A stretch of 41,243 bases of DNA. Origin: a bacterium (GTDB lineage: Bacteria; Verrucomicrobiota; Verrucomicrobiia; Limisphaerales; UBA11358). A program made the translations under genes and the position numbers. The stretch is from positions 1 through 41,243 of the forward strand of contig JAKALA010000035.1 in NCBI GenBank assembly GCA_021813325.1. Reading direction: 5' to 3'. Below, in pieces: positions 25,012 to 33,556 of the stretch (the first letter of the stretch is position 1; the number at the start of each line of letters is the position of its first letter). The notes under the pieces are model-generated. The model was given only the letters and a program-made list of their open reading frames with translations, was not told the DNA's origin and made no database searches.

Positions 25012-28000
25012 TTGGCGGCCTCCACCAATTGAATTTCTTCCGGCGTCAGGTGGTAAAGCGCATAGACGAGTTGGTCGATTTCGGCTTCAAGCTGGCTGAC
25101 ATCGGCGCTGGCATCTTTTGCTTTGGCGGCGAGGATGCGGTCAACCAATCGCTCCACTGACTTTTGCTGCTCCGAAGTAGCGGCGGGGATTGGAAACTCA
25201 CGAAGGAACTTGGCACCTGGTTCAAAGAAATCATTTTGCAGACGTGGGATGAGCCGCCAAAATAGCCACGTTACAACGGTCGAATTTAGAATCCCCAAAA
25301 GAAATTTATTGCCGCCAGTGATTATGAAAGTCTTCTGATTGGCGTAAAATTTTGAATCATCCCATGCAAAATCATTTCGGTCACATATATTGGGATAGAT
25401 AATTTTGGGCTGTTCAAACGCCCCTCGGTAGTCTGCACCCCATCGTTGAAGCGCATACCATTCATAGCGAATTCCTGTTTCCGCTGCATTCCGCGCTGAC
25501 AAACTGTTCTTGAATCCCAAAAGATGACGATAAACAGCAGGAAATCGCTTCTTAAATTCGAATTCCGACTTCTCAGAAGCTCCCGTGATCTTTGGATCAT
25601 CATGCAATGGAAAATGCCAAGGCACAAAAATCAACCATAGGTCTTCCGGTTCAACTCTCCACCGTTTGACATCCCTTCCGCGTAGAAATGGTTTTAGAAT
25701 TTCTTCGGAGGATTTGTGCTCCTGAATCAGCCTATCCCGCGTTGCGCGGTCAACCACAAACGCTTCGTTCAATCCAGTTTTCAAGCCATAGTAGAATTGC
25801 CCATTGACATACTCGCCGAGCGATTTTGCATTCCTCCGCAACTTGTCGAGCAGGCGAAGCGCCGATGGAGATTCAAGCCGCCAACAATCGGGCTTTAATT
25901 CATCCTGCCTGATTTTCTGGCCTCGTTCTGGAATAACTTGTGCGATGTGGTCGAAATCAATTTCTTTGTCCCAAGTATAGCCAAGAGCGGCAGAATCTTT
26001 CACGGGCGTTTGCCTTGTGCCGGTAATTATTGAGGCATAAGCAATGGCCTCGAACACCGGCGCGTCGCCAAAATCAATGAGTTGTTGTAGCGTGAGTTCG
26101 CGCGTCAAAAAGCCGCGCAGTTTTTCGCCGTAGCCGGCGCGGTAGTATTTATTGGAGGTGATGAGCGCCATTGCGCCGCCAGCGCGCAACAACTTCACGG
26201 AGCGTTCGTAAAAATAGACGAACAAATCCGCCGTGCCGGTGAAACATTCAAAACTCCGCTTCAACGCCGGCTTGAATTCCTTGATTTCCTCCTGCCGGAC
26301 GTAGGGCGGATTGGCAATGACGACATCGAAGCCGCCGCGTTGCTGGAACACTTCGCCAAACTGTAGCCGCCAGAGGAAAAACGGTTTGCGGTGCGTGGCG
26401 CTGGCGCGCTTCAATTCTGCCAGAGCTTCCTGCCGGCCCTGCTCGCGCAAGGTGGCTTCCATGAAATGCCATTCCAGCCGGTCGAGTTCACGGCGCAGCT
26501 TATCCTTTTCCGCGCGGGTGTTTTCATCAAAAAATTGCGCGTGCAATTCCTGAATGCGCTTGAGGCTGGCCCAACTGGTCTGCTGGGTGAGTTCGCCCTG
26601 GGCGGAAGTGGACTTATCCGACGGATGGGACAAATCTTTCAGACGTTTGTTCAGACGGTGGACTTCCTGTGTGATGGCGAGGCGCTGGGCCTTGCGCTGG
26701 GTGCTGATGCCCTGGCCGGCTTCGAGCGCAAACAGCTCCTGGGACTTGGCCACGATGCGGGCTTTGATCTCGCTGATCTCCTCCTCGCGGGAAACCGCCG
26801 GCGGCTGCAACAATTTTTCATCCAGCAGCCGCACGCCGTCGAATTCTTCCAGCAGGGAATTGCCCTGCATGATTTTGTAATCGAGGTTCGGCAACGGCTG
26901 GATTTCGGTGATGTTGTCCTCGTCCACGACCATGGAAAGCCAGAGGCGGAGCTTGGCGATTTCCACCGCGCCGGGGTCGAGATCCACGCCGTAGAGCGAG
27001 TGCTGAATGGCGTGGCGTTTGAGATGGTAGGGGGAACGGTCGTTGGAATTTGCCGACTGCGGATTGCGGAGTTCATCCAGTGAAGCACACCTCACCCCGG
27101 CCCTCTCCCCATTTGGCCCCTCCGCCCCGGCCAAACGCGGAGAGGGAGAAACGCTCCCACCGTTCAGGCAGGGTGTCAGGGCGACGCGGGCGCGGACGAT
27201 CTCGTGCATCATGCCGACAGGAAACGCGCCGGAGCCGATGGCGGGATCGCAGACGGCGATGGTGGCAAGCAATTCATCCAGCCGGGCGGCATTGGCACTG
27301 ATGCTGTCGGGCAGGCGTTTGTCGGCGTGCTTCTTGGTTTCCTTGGCTTGAAAATCGGTGAACCGTTCCGCCAACCGCAGGAACAAGGCGAGGTCTTTTT
27401 TAGTTATTGTCGCTGACGAGACGAGGCGTTGATTTGATTTTTCCCCATGTCCCTCATCCGGCCTGCGGCCACCTTCTCCCACTCCCGTGGGCGAAGGAAC
27501 TGCCTCGTCGTCCACCGCGCCGGTGCGGACGGTGAGATAATGCAGCAACGCCTGCTGGCACATGTAGTGGACGATGACGCGCGGCGTGTAGTAGGTGCCG
27601 CTGGAATGGCGGATGTTTTCCGGCAGCAAATTCTCGAACACCAAACCGAGCATTTCCGGGTCAACGGCCACTTCCTTTTCCAGCGGCTCGGCTTCGTTGA
27701 CGGTGAAATTGTAGCGGTCGAAAATATCGAGGATGCCGGTGCCGGTTTCATCGCCTTCGCCGGTCGGCTCGGCATTGGCAAACAGCGTATCGGGCAGCAG
27801 GATCTCCGTCTCGACCCAATTATAGCCGTAAAGCGGCTCGAACAGCCCGCCATTCAGGAACGGGATTTTGCAATCGAACCGGGAATAATAATGGTCTTCG
27901 TCCGTGCGGGGCGCGGCGATGGCCTCGTAAAACAGCGGCTCCAAAATGTCGTTGAAGAAATTGACCGGCCGTTTGCGCTGGCCGGGACCATGGGCGTAGT

Positions 28001-28856
28001 CGGCGCGATGGGTGAACAGGTGGCGGATGAAATCCTTGCGGCCGCTACCCCATTTATGCCCGCGCTCGACGCCAAACCAGCCTTTCTTTTGCAGAAAATA
28101 GAGGAAGACGATTTGACCGAGCAATTTCTTGGCGAAATCGTCGCATTCAATGCCGCGCTCGGCAAAGTGCGCCTTGATCTTGGGCGCGGCATTGAGGAAC
28201 GCGGCGAGCGCGTCGCGCGTCTGCTCATACAGGTCTTTATACTGGTCGTAAAATTCCTTGGTGACTTTCTCGACGCTGAACGCGGCTTCCAACTGCGCCA
28301 CCGTGGGGTTGACCTCCCGCATCTGGAGCAGGGCCAGAAATTGTTTTTGCGCGGTGTGGCAATTTTCATGCTTGCCGACGAGGTAGCTGTAACGCCGCGC
28401 GGGCGTGAGCTGAATGCGCTCGTTGACGAAGCCAAGTTCAGATTTCTCGAAGGTGAAATCCAATTTGACGAAGGAAAAACGCCAGTCATCTTCGGTGGGC
28501 GAGACGAACGCGGCCATGACGGCGGCCTTGCCCTGGCCGTGACCGGTGGCGAGATAATCCGCGACGAAATTGCGCAACGTCACGCGCCCGCGCGCCAGTG
28601 TGGTTTCCTTGCGGAGATAAATCACCAGAATGTCCACCAGTTCCCCGGCGGGATCAGCATAGGTGCCGATGCGGGTGAAGTGATTGACGTAATCCTGAAA
28701 TGCCGCCTTGATGAACTGTTTCGTCCAAGTCTTTTTTCGATCTTCTGATTCGTCGAGGTGGTTGACGAGGTTGCGGATGAAATAGAGAAAACGGGCGTCG
28801 TCGAACTTCTGGCGAAAAGTTTCGACGATGGTTTTACGCGCGAGTTCGGGGTTCAT
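25008..28856 (-). CDS. Eco57I/type IIG-like adenine-specific DNA methyltransferase
   Basis: Predicted 1282-residue restriction-modification protein. The AdoMet-binding motif DPAIGSGAFPVG is near residue 540 and the catalytic NPPYV of N6-adenine methyltransferases near 848. A TaqI-like specificity domain covers about 990-1230, with the recurring tail DRILAAKA ... YALYHLTPEE at the end. The large N-terminal half resembles Eco57I/PglX-type proteins; no clear nuclease motif could be picked out. Two palindromic repeats are inserted in frame (about residues 452-468 and 569-588). The codons of the specificity domain (about 25260-25700) are visibly AT-richer than the rest. It lies downstream of a zinc-finger gene and a PLD-helicase in one unit, so it probably modifies host DNA while the helicase/nuclease restricts invaders. 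Confidence 0.88.
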   Translation of the reverse strand: MNPELARKTIVETFRQKFDDARFLYFIRNLVNHLDESEDRKKTWTKQFIKAAFQDYVNHFTRIGTYADPAGELVDILVIYLRKETTLARGRVTLRNFVADYLATGHGQGKAAVMAAFVSPTEDDWRFSFVKLDFTFEKSELGFVNERIQLTPARRYSYLVGKHENCHTAQKQFLALLQMREVNPTVAQLEAAFSVEKVTKEFYDQYKDLYEQTRDALAAFLNAAPKIKAHFAERGIECDDFAKKLLGQIVFLYFLQKKGWFGVERGHKWGSGRKDFIRHLFTHRADYAHGPGQRKRPVNFFNDILEPLFYEAIAAPRTDEDHYYSRFDCKIPFLNGGLFEPLYGYNWVETEILLPDTLFANAEPTGEGDETGTGILDIFDRYNFTVNEAEPLEKEVAVDPEMLGLVFENLLPENIRHSSGTYYTPRVIVHYMCQQALLHYLTVRTGAVDDEAVPSPTGVGEGGRRPDEGHGEKSNQRLVSSATITKKDLALFLRLAERFTDFQAKETKKHADKRLPDSISANAARLDELLATIAVCDPAIGSGAFPVGMMHEIVRARVALTPCLNGGSVSPSPRLAGAEGPNGERAGVRCASLDELRNPQSANSNDRSPYHLKRHAIQHSLYGVDLDPGAVEIAKLRLWLSMVVDEDNITEIQPLPNLDYKIMQGNSLLEEFDGVRLLDEKLLQPPAVSREEEISEIKARIVAKSQELFALEAGQGISTQRKAQRLAITQEVHRLNKRLKDLSHPSDKSTSAQGELTQQTSWASLKRIQELHAQFFDENTRAEKDKLRRELDRLEWHFMEATLREQGRQEALAELKRASATHRKPFFLWRLQFGEVFQQRGGFDVVIANPPYVRQEEIKEFKPALKRSFECFTGTADLFVYFYERSVKLLRAGGAMALITSNKYYRAGYGEKLRGFLTRELTLQQLIDFGDAPVFEAIAYASIITGTRQTPVKDSAALGYTWDKEIDFDHIAQVIPERGQKIRQDELKPDCWRLESPSALRLLDKLRRNAKSLGEYVNGQFYYGLKTGLNEAFVVDRATRDRLIQEHKSSEEILKPFLRGRDVKRWRVEPEDLWLIFVPWHFPLHDDPKITGASEKSEFEFKKRFPAVYRHLLGFKNSLSARNAAETGIRYEWYALQRWGADYRGAFEQPKIIYPNICDRNDFAWDDSKFYANQKTFIITGGNKFLLGILNSTVVTWLFWRLIPRLQNDFFEPGAKFLREFPIPAATSEQQKSVERLVDRILAAKAKDASADVSQLEAEIDQLVYALYHLTPEEIQLVEAAK
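27091..27150. repeat. Palindromic repeat inserted in frame in the methyltransferase gene
   Basis: A long interrupted hairpin: CCCTCTCC (27101-27108) pairs with GGAGAGGG (27139-27146), and TTTGGCC (27112-27118) with GGCCAAA (27129-27135). Read on the coding strand it adds low-complexity residues (SPSPRLAGAEGPNGERAG) between conserved methyltransferase motifs. The frame is intact. A shorter relative occurs at 35044-35079. Confidence 0.75.
27451..27498. repeat. 47-bp palindromic repeat, copy 1 (in the methyltransferase gene)
   Basis: Begins CCCTCATCCGG and ends GTGGGCGAAGG, with two hairpins (GGCC-TGC-GGCC and CCTTCTCCCAC/GTGGGCGAAGG). A near-identical copy sits in the helicase gene at 30264-30310. 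On the coding strand it is read PSPTGVGEGGRRPDEG and keeps the frame. Confidence 0.82.
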
Positions 28857-28893
28857 GGCGTTTGCCTCGGGCGGATTGAGCGCAGCAGTCGGA

Positions 28894-29628
28894 TCATAGG
28901 TTTAGCACTCCTTTGCAAGCCGGATAAGCAGAGCAGCCCCAGAACTGCTGGCCGGCATTCTGGCCGGTCTTGGCGGTGCGAAGAACGGTGGGTTTGCCGC
29001 ACTGCGGACAAGCGGGAATATCAGCGGGTGGATTGGGCGAATCCTGTTTGCGCTGGCGTTCGGCCAGGCGGGCGGTGGCGAGTTGTTCGCTGTAGCCGCC
29101 GTGCTCGATGAAGGCCTTTTCGAGGGCGGCAATCTGCTGGTCGAGCAGGTAGTTGGCCTGGTGGATGAGGCAAATGGCGGCGTTGGCGCGGACGGCGGGA
29201 TCCGCGTGGTCGAGCCATTGAGAGTATAGCATCCAACGTTGTTGATCGGTCAAATCAGTCAGATCGGACGAATCGTTTTTGCGCTGCTGGGGCACGCGGC
29301 GGACGGCCAGGGCTTCCGGGGAATCCGGCAGCCATTGCGTGAGGCGGCGGTGGCGCAGAAAGTCTTCGTAGTCGAGCAGCAGTTCCTCCAGGCTGGCGCG
29401 GGCGACGTTGAGCAGGCGCAGCTCGGTTTGCGAAGAAGTGGCGGCGGCGCGGCTGCCTTCGGCAATGTTTTGGCGGCCGGAGCGCGCGGCTTGCACCATC
29501 TGGTCCACCGTGCGGCTGCGCGAATCAAGAAATTTTTCGCAGAACCAATAGGTGGCGTCGTAGATGAGGGTGGCTGTTTGAAAGCTACAGGTGGCGCGAT
29601 AGCCTCCGCTAGGTCGAATCTTACTCAT
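28894..29628 (-). CDS. Four-helix-bundle protein with C4 topoisomerase-type zinc finger
   Basis: Predicted 244-residue protein. Residues 5-95 resemble the four-helix-bundle (S23/IVP-like) fold (CSFQTATLIYDATYWFCEKF; QNIAEGSR), as in the 'four helix bundle suffix domain' family. The C-terminus is a topoisomerase-type zinc ribbon with Cys207, Cys210, Cys232 and Cys238 (PACPQCGK ... FWGCSAYPACKG). The ATG at 29628 overlaps the helicase stop by 8 bases. Such proteins can bind nucleic acid; here it may be an accessory DNA-binding subunit of the restriction system. The Asp/Leu/Thr stretch DSSDLTDLTDQQ comes from a short direct repeat. Confidence 0.78.
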   Translation of the reverse strand: MSKIRPSGGYRATCSFQTATLIYDATYWFCEKFLDSRSRTVDQMVQAARSGRQNIAEGSRAAATSSQTELRLLNVARASLEELLLDYEDFLRHRRLTQWLPDSPEALAVRRVPQQRKNDSSDLTDLTDQQRWMLYSQWLDHADPAVRANAAICLIHQANYLLDQQIAALEKAFIEHGGYSEQLATARLAERQRKQDSPNPPADIPACPQCGKPTVLRTAKTGQNAGQQFWGCSAYPACKGVLNL

Positions 29629-32600
29629 GCTTTTTACTTTGATCTGGCGAATCAGACGGATTTGACCGATCCGCAGTCAGCCAAGACGACAGGATGACTT
29701 CACGCGGCGCGCCGTCATGGGCGGCGGTCGAAATGTGCGCCCGCAGGAATTCGCGCGCGACGCATCGACGCAAAATCCGCAGGATGTTCAACGGCTGCAA
29801 CTCGGTTTTGAGGGCGTCGGCGATTTTCTGCGTGGTGCGCTTGGGCAATGCGCCTTCCTCCAGCAACCGGATCACCTTGCCGACAAATTCCTCGTCATCG
29901 TCCGTGAACTGCTGGCAACGGCGAACTTCCCTGGCGCGCAGTCGTTTCAAGACCGTGGCGGTCACGCGGTCGCCGCGCGGCGCGGCTTCGTCCGGCCCGC
30001 CGTCGCCGGTAGTGGCCGTCAAAAAGTTCGCCTTGTTCCGCTCCAACAAATCATAGAACCCGCGCGGGATGGTCTGGCGCGGTTCGGTGGCGTCGGCGGG
30101 TTTCAACATTTTGGCGGCGGTGAAGAAATCCACTTCGGCGGCATCGGCGCTGGGCGGCGGCGTGAGAAAAAATTTGTCGAGTTTGCCGCGACGGAAATAG
30201 GTGAGCAACGCGGGAAGTTTGGGAACTGGGGCCGCCGCGCTTAATTGGTTTTCTCCCGGACGCCCCTCATCCGCCCTGCGGGGACCTTCTCCCACTCCCG
30301 TGGGCGAAGGGTATGCGGCGGGAAGCAGGCGGGTGGAGCGGGCTTTTTTGGGCAGGCGTTTAATGCGGTCGAACAGTTCGGGCGTTTTGTCCCGCACTTC
30401 ACGAATTTCCGCGAGGTATTTCAGCTCGCTTTCCTCATCGGCGTTTTCACCGGTGATGGTTTCCTTGGAATTCAACCGCGTGAACAGGCTTTGCGATTTG
30501 ATGTCTTCGCCATCGGTCAACAGTTTGGCATCCGCGCCCAGCATTTCGATGAAGGCGTGAATCTTGGCCTCGGCGGCTTCGCGGAGCTTGATGATGTCGT
30601 TGCTCTTGGTGGTTGGGAAAAAATTGAACGTGTAGATTTTTTCAAACTTGGTGTCCACGCGGTTGACGCGCCCGACACGCTGAATCAGCCGCGTGGGATT
30701 CCAAGGGATGTCGTAATTGATAACGACGTGCGAGCGGTGCAAGTTCACGCCTTCGGCCAAAACCTCGGTGGCGACGAGGATGCGGTAATCGTCCTTGGGG
30801 TGACGCACTTTGGCGTCGAAATTGGAAATGACCTCGGCGCGCACGCTTTCATGCGACATGCCGGTAAAGACGAGCACCTTCGGGTCCACCTCTTTGGCAA
30901 TCTGTCCGGCGAGATAGTCGGCGGTTTCCTTGGACTCGGTGAAGATGATGATTTTCCCCTTTTTGAGATGCGCCTTGGATTTCAGGACGGCGGCAAATTC
31001 CTCCCACTTGGGATCGTGGGTGATTTTTTTCCAAAGGTCGCGAATGGTGTGAAGGATTTGCCGGTCGCTTTTCAGGTCGGCGATAAACGTCGGCCGAAAA
31101 TCACCAGCACCCAATTTTTCCGCCTTGTCCTCATCAATGAGCCGCTGCAGCGCCTCGGTGTCGTCGGATTCCAACAATTCAAACACCTTGGCGATATGCT
31201 TCTTGCTGATGAAAACCTGGCCTTTGCCGAATTCCTCAATGACGCGCTCGTAGGTGGCGATGAAGCGCCCCAACGTCTGGCGGAAGGCGGTGAAACTGCT
31301 TTCGAGGCGTTTCACCGTGAGGATTTTCATGAACTTGGCAAGGTTCACCTGGCTCTGGACTTCCTGCTTGGCGCGCTCGCCCTGAAAATATTCAAGCGGT
31401 TTATAGCGGGCGTATTTGAACTCCAGCGTCAGCAGGCGGACGGTTTCGTCGAAAATTCGATTCTCGGATTCGTCCAGCTTGTAAAAAAGAGGGTCTGGAT
31501 CGGCAACCTCCGGGAATTTCAACCCCTGCCGGGCGAGGTCTTCCCCGTAAAATTCTTTGATCTCATTCCGCGTCCGCCGAATCATCAGGTGCTTGAGAAT
31601 TTTTTCCCGCGTGGCGCGGGCGTTGTCCTGCACGGCCTGAAAATACTGGTCGCGGTCGTCCTGCCGGTCGAGGCCGTTGATATTACGGCGCAAGCCGGCG
31701 AAAAACGCCTCCAGATTGCGGACGCCGGGAATGGTGCTATTCTTGGCCGGCTGAAACAGCTTGATCTGGCTCAAGATGTCCTGCGGCGAATTGTTCAACG
31801 GCGTGGCCGAGACGAGCACGACCTTCTTGCCGCTGCAAATCTGCGCGAGCAATTCATAGCTCTGCGTGTCCTCGGTGCGAAACCGGTGCGATTCATCAAT
31901 GAAGACATATTGATAATTGTCGAGGTCTTCACGTTCCAACAGCGACGCCAGCTTGCCGATGGATTCAAACTCCGCGCCGCGCACGCCGAAATCGCGGAAG
32001 ACGTTCGGCCACGAGCCGGGATTGTGCTTGTCCAGCAGGTGCGGCGGCGCGATGACAATGGAGCGTCCGTCCAAGTGCCGGGCCAGCAACGCCGACATGA
32101 AGGTTTTGCCCAGGCCGACGACATCCGCCAGAAACACGCCCTTGAATTCATCGAGGACGCGGGCGGCATTCAACACGGCATCCTCTTGATATTTCAATTT
32201 CTTGAAATCGGTGGGCAGATAGGAATCATCCAACTCATCGGGCTGGTTGAGTTCGCTGCGGAAATATTCGTAAAGGAATTTCAGATACAGCTCGTGTGGC
32301 GTGAATTGGGAATAGGGCGACTGGGTTTCGATAACCTGGACGAAATCCTGGGAGACCTCGACGGCCTGCGCCCACAACGCATTGAACTTGCCGAGGGCGA
32401 ATTCGTAGTCAGAACGATTTTTCAACTCGACGTTGAATTCCAAATTGTCCACCAGGCCGGCGGCGGTGAAATTACTGGAACCGGTGATGACGCGGCCCTG
32501 GTCAATGTGACCGTCCACAAACGTCATGACATACAGTTTGGCGTGAATCCGTTCGGACGGGTAAGCTTTGATTTCCAGTTTGCCGGACGCGATCCACTCG

Positions 32601-32950
32601 ACGAATTTGCGGACGCCTTCCTCGACGCTGGCGGTGTCGTCGGATTTTTCCAGTTCACCGCGCAACGCGCCGGTGGCCGCCGCCCGCGCCTGCGCGTGGG
32701 ATTCCAAAACCAATTCCTGCTGCCGCGCCTCCTGGATAAGCTCGAAGGTTTTGCCGTCGGTCTCGATGCCGATGAGAATCCGGATTTTTTCCGTCGGCGC
32801 GAGCGCCGGATACAGCTTGTAAAACCCGCTGATGAAAAAGTAGCCGACCAGACAATCAAAAAAACGAGTGTTGCGTCCAAGCAGGACGGCGAAGCGGTCG
32901 CGCAGGCTTTGGCCGGCCTCGTTGGTGATGAACGTCAGGTCAGAGGACAT
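29621..32950 (-). CDS. PLD-like nuclease fused to SNF2/superfamily-2 helicase
   Basis: Predicted 1109-residue protein from ATG 32950 (MSSDLTFITNE). Order: an N-terminal phospholipase-D-like domain with HxK-type HAKLYV near residue 135 and GSSNFTAAG, Walker A VVGLGKTF near 275, DESH box (FIDESHRF) near 350, and helicase C motif region ATEVLAEGVNLHRS with QRVGRVNRVD near 740-770. The C-terminal 300 residues are less conserved and carry an in-frame palindromic repeat at 30264-30310. Combined PLD nuclease and ATP-driven translocase suggests the restriction arm of a phage-defence system together with the methyltransferase downstream. The frame stays open upstream to 33427 and beyond, so a longer fusion is possible. 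Confidence 0.85.
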   Translation of the reverse strand: MSSDLTFITNEAGQSLRDRFAVLLGRNTRFFDCLVGYFFISGFYKLYPALAPTEKIRILIGIETDGKTFELIQEARQQELVLESHAQARAAATGALRGELEKSDDTASVEEGVRKFVEWIASGKLEIKAYPSERIHAKLYVMTFVDGHIDQGRVITGSSNFTAAGLVDNLEFNVELKNRSDYEFALGKFNALWAQAVEVSQDFVQVIETQSPYSQFTPHELYLKFLYEYFRSELNQPDELDDSYLPTDFKKLKYQEDAVLNAARVLDEFKGVFLADVVGLGKTFMSALLARHLDGRSIVIAPPHLLDKHNPGSWPNVFRDFGVRGAEFESIGKLASLLEREDLDNYQYVFIDESHRFRTEDTQSYELLAQICSGKKVVLVSATPLNNSPQDILSQIKLFQPAKNSTIPGVRNLEAFFAGLRRNINGLDRQDDRDQYFQAVQDNARATREKILKHLMIRRTRNEIKEFYGEDLARQGLKFPEVADPDPLFYKLDESENRIFDETVRLLTLEFKYARYKPLEYFQGERAKQEVQSQVNLAKFMKILTVKRLESSFTAFRQTLGRFIATYERVIEEFGKGQVFISKKHIAKVFELLESDDTEALQRLIDEDKAEKLGAGDFRPTFIADLKSDRQILHTIRDLWKKITHDPKWEEFAAVLKSKAHLKKGKIIIFTESKETADYLAGQIAKEVDPKVLVFTGMSHESVRAEVISNFDAKVRHPKDDYRILVATEVLAEGVNLHRSHVVINYDIPWNPTRLIQRVGRVNRVDTKFEKIYTFNFFPTTKSNDIIKLREAAEAKIHAFIEMLGADAKLLTDGEDIKSQSLFTRLNSKETITGENADEESELKYLAEIREVRDKTPELFDRIKRLPKKARSTRLLPAAYPSPTGVGEGPRRADEGRPGENQLSAAAPVPKLPALLTYFRRGKLDKFFLTPPPSADAAEVDFFTAAKMLKPADATEPRQTIPRGFYDLLERNKANFLTATTGDGGPDEAAPRGDRVTATVLKRLRAREVRRCQQFTDDDEEFVGKVIRLLEEGALPKRTTQKIADALKTELQPLNILRILRRCVAREFLRAHISTAAHDGAPREVILSSWLTADRSNPSDSPDQSKKHE
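30264..30310. repeat. 47-bp palindromic repeat, copy 2 (in the helicase gene)
   Basis: Differs from copy 1 at three positions by eye. In the first hairpin GGCC/GGCC is replaced by CCC/GGG, so pairing is kept. Read on the coding strand as PSPTGVGEGPRRADEG, in frame inside the helicase C-terminal region. Confidence 0.82.
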
Positions 32951-33427
32951 AGAAACCCATGACGGCGCCACCTCGGTGGCGGCCCCTTGTGCTGAAGCTG
33001 GTTGCCGGATTCCGCATCGTGAAGGACGCATGATGCACCCCGGCGGGAAAACTGCACAGAAAATTTTCCAGGCCGATTGGCCGTTCCGAGTTCCCCGGCA
33101 GTTGGGAAAACGCGAGCAGCCCCAAAATTGCGCGCCGGCACTGGCGCCTTTCTTGGCGATGCGAAGTTTCATCGGGCTGCTGCATACCGGACAGGCGGGG
33201 ATTTCCGATTGTGGATTTCCGATTGCGGATTGCAAATTTGTGGCGGGCGGCTCAACCGGGGTGTAACCGTAGGGCTGTTGCCGGTCGCGCTGGAACTGGT
33301 GAACGAGGCGCAAAAACCCGTCGCGGTCAATCAACTCAATGGGTTTGCCGGCGGCAAAGCGACGGGCCTCGGCGTCGCGGCCAAAACGGCTTGGCGGGGT
33401 TTTACGTGAGCTAGTGCGCTGTAACAT
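32951..33427 (-). pseudogene. Remnant of an Mrr-like nuclease end plus zinc finger, in frame with the helicase
   Basis: From ATG 33427 the frame reads RFGRDAEARRFAAGKPIELI and then DRDGFLRLV, the usual C-terminal end of Mrr-type restriction endonucleases. It continues into a topoisomerase C4 zinc ribbon (PACPVCSSPMKL ... FWGCSRFPNCRGTR). The nuclease core is missing. After GTR the translation is low in coding character and crosses a hairpin (GCCACC/GGTGGC at 32967-32980) to reach the helicase ATG without a stop. It is most simply a decayed fragment, but a chimeric zinc finger-PLD-helicase protein starting at 33427 cannot be excluded. An in-frame NLQSAIGNPQSEIP stretch also stems from a short repeat. 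Confidence 0.6.
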
Positions 33428-33483
33428 TGAGATAACACACGTGTCGCGAGGAGGTCGGGAACTCCAGCCGCTCGTGGGTTGAA

Positions 33484-33499
33484 GCGGCCTGAAGGCCGC
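33484..33499. repeat. Short perfect hairpin (REP-like)
   Basis: GCGGCCT and AGGCCGC flank GA in the 130-base gap between the nuclease remnant (leftward) and a toxin-antitoxin pair (rightward). There is no T-run, so it is not an obvious terminator. Confidence 0.5.
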
Positions 33500-33556
33500 G
33501 CGCCGGGCGTTTAACTTTTTATTCGCAATCGAAAGGTAAAACCGTAAATTGGAGCC

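Noticed and set aside
27447-28748. A 433-codon frame opposite the methyltransferase gene (and similar ones opposite 1456-2532, 10645-11562 and 14503-15564)
   Set aside because: Shadow frames: no family pattern, no ribosome site, and the opposite strand has well-supported genes.
30245-32962. A 905-codon open frame on the plus strand, fully opposite the PLD-helicase gene
   Set aside because: Its translation is low in recognisable domains, while the opposite strand has clear helicase and PLD motifs. Long antisense frames are expected in GC-rich genes.
25008-33427. A complete DISARM or BREX system
   Set aside because: No DUF1998 proteins (DrmA/DrmB), no PglZ, BrxC or other core BREX genes are present.
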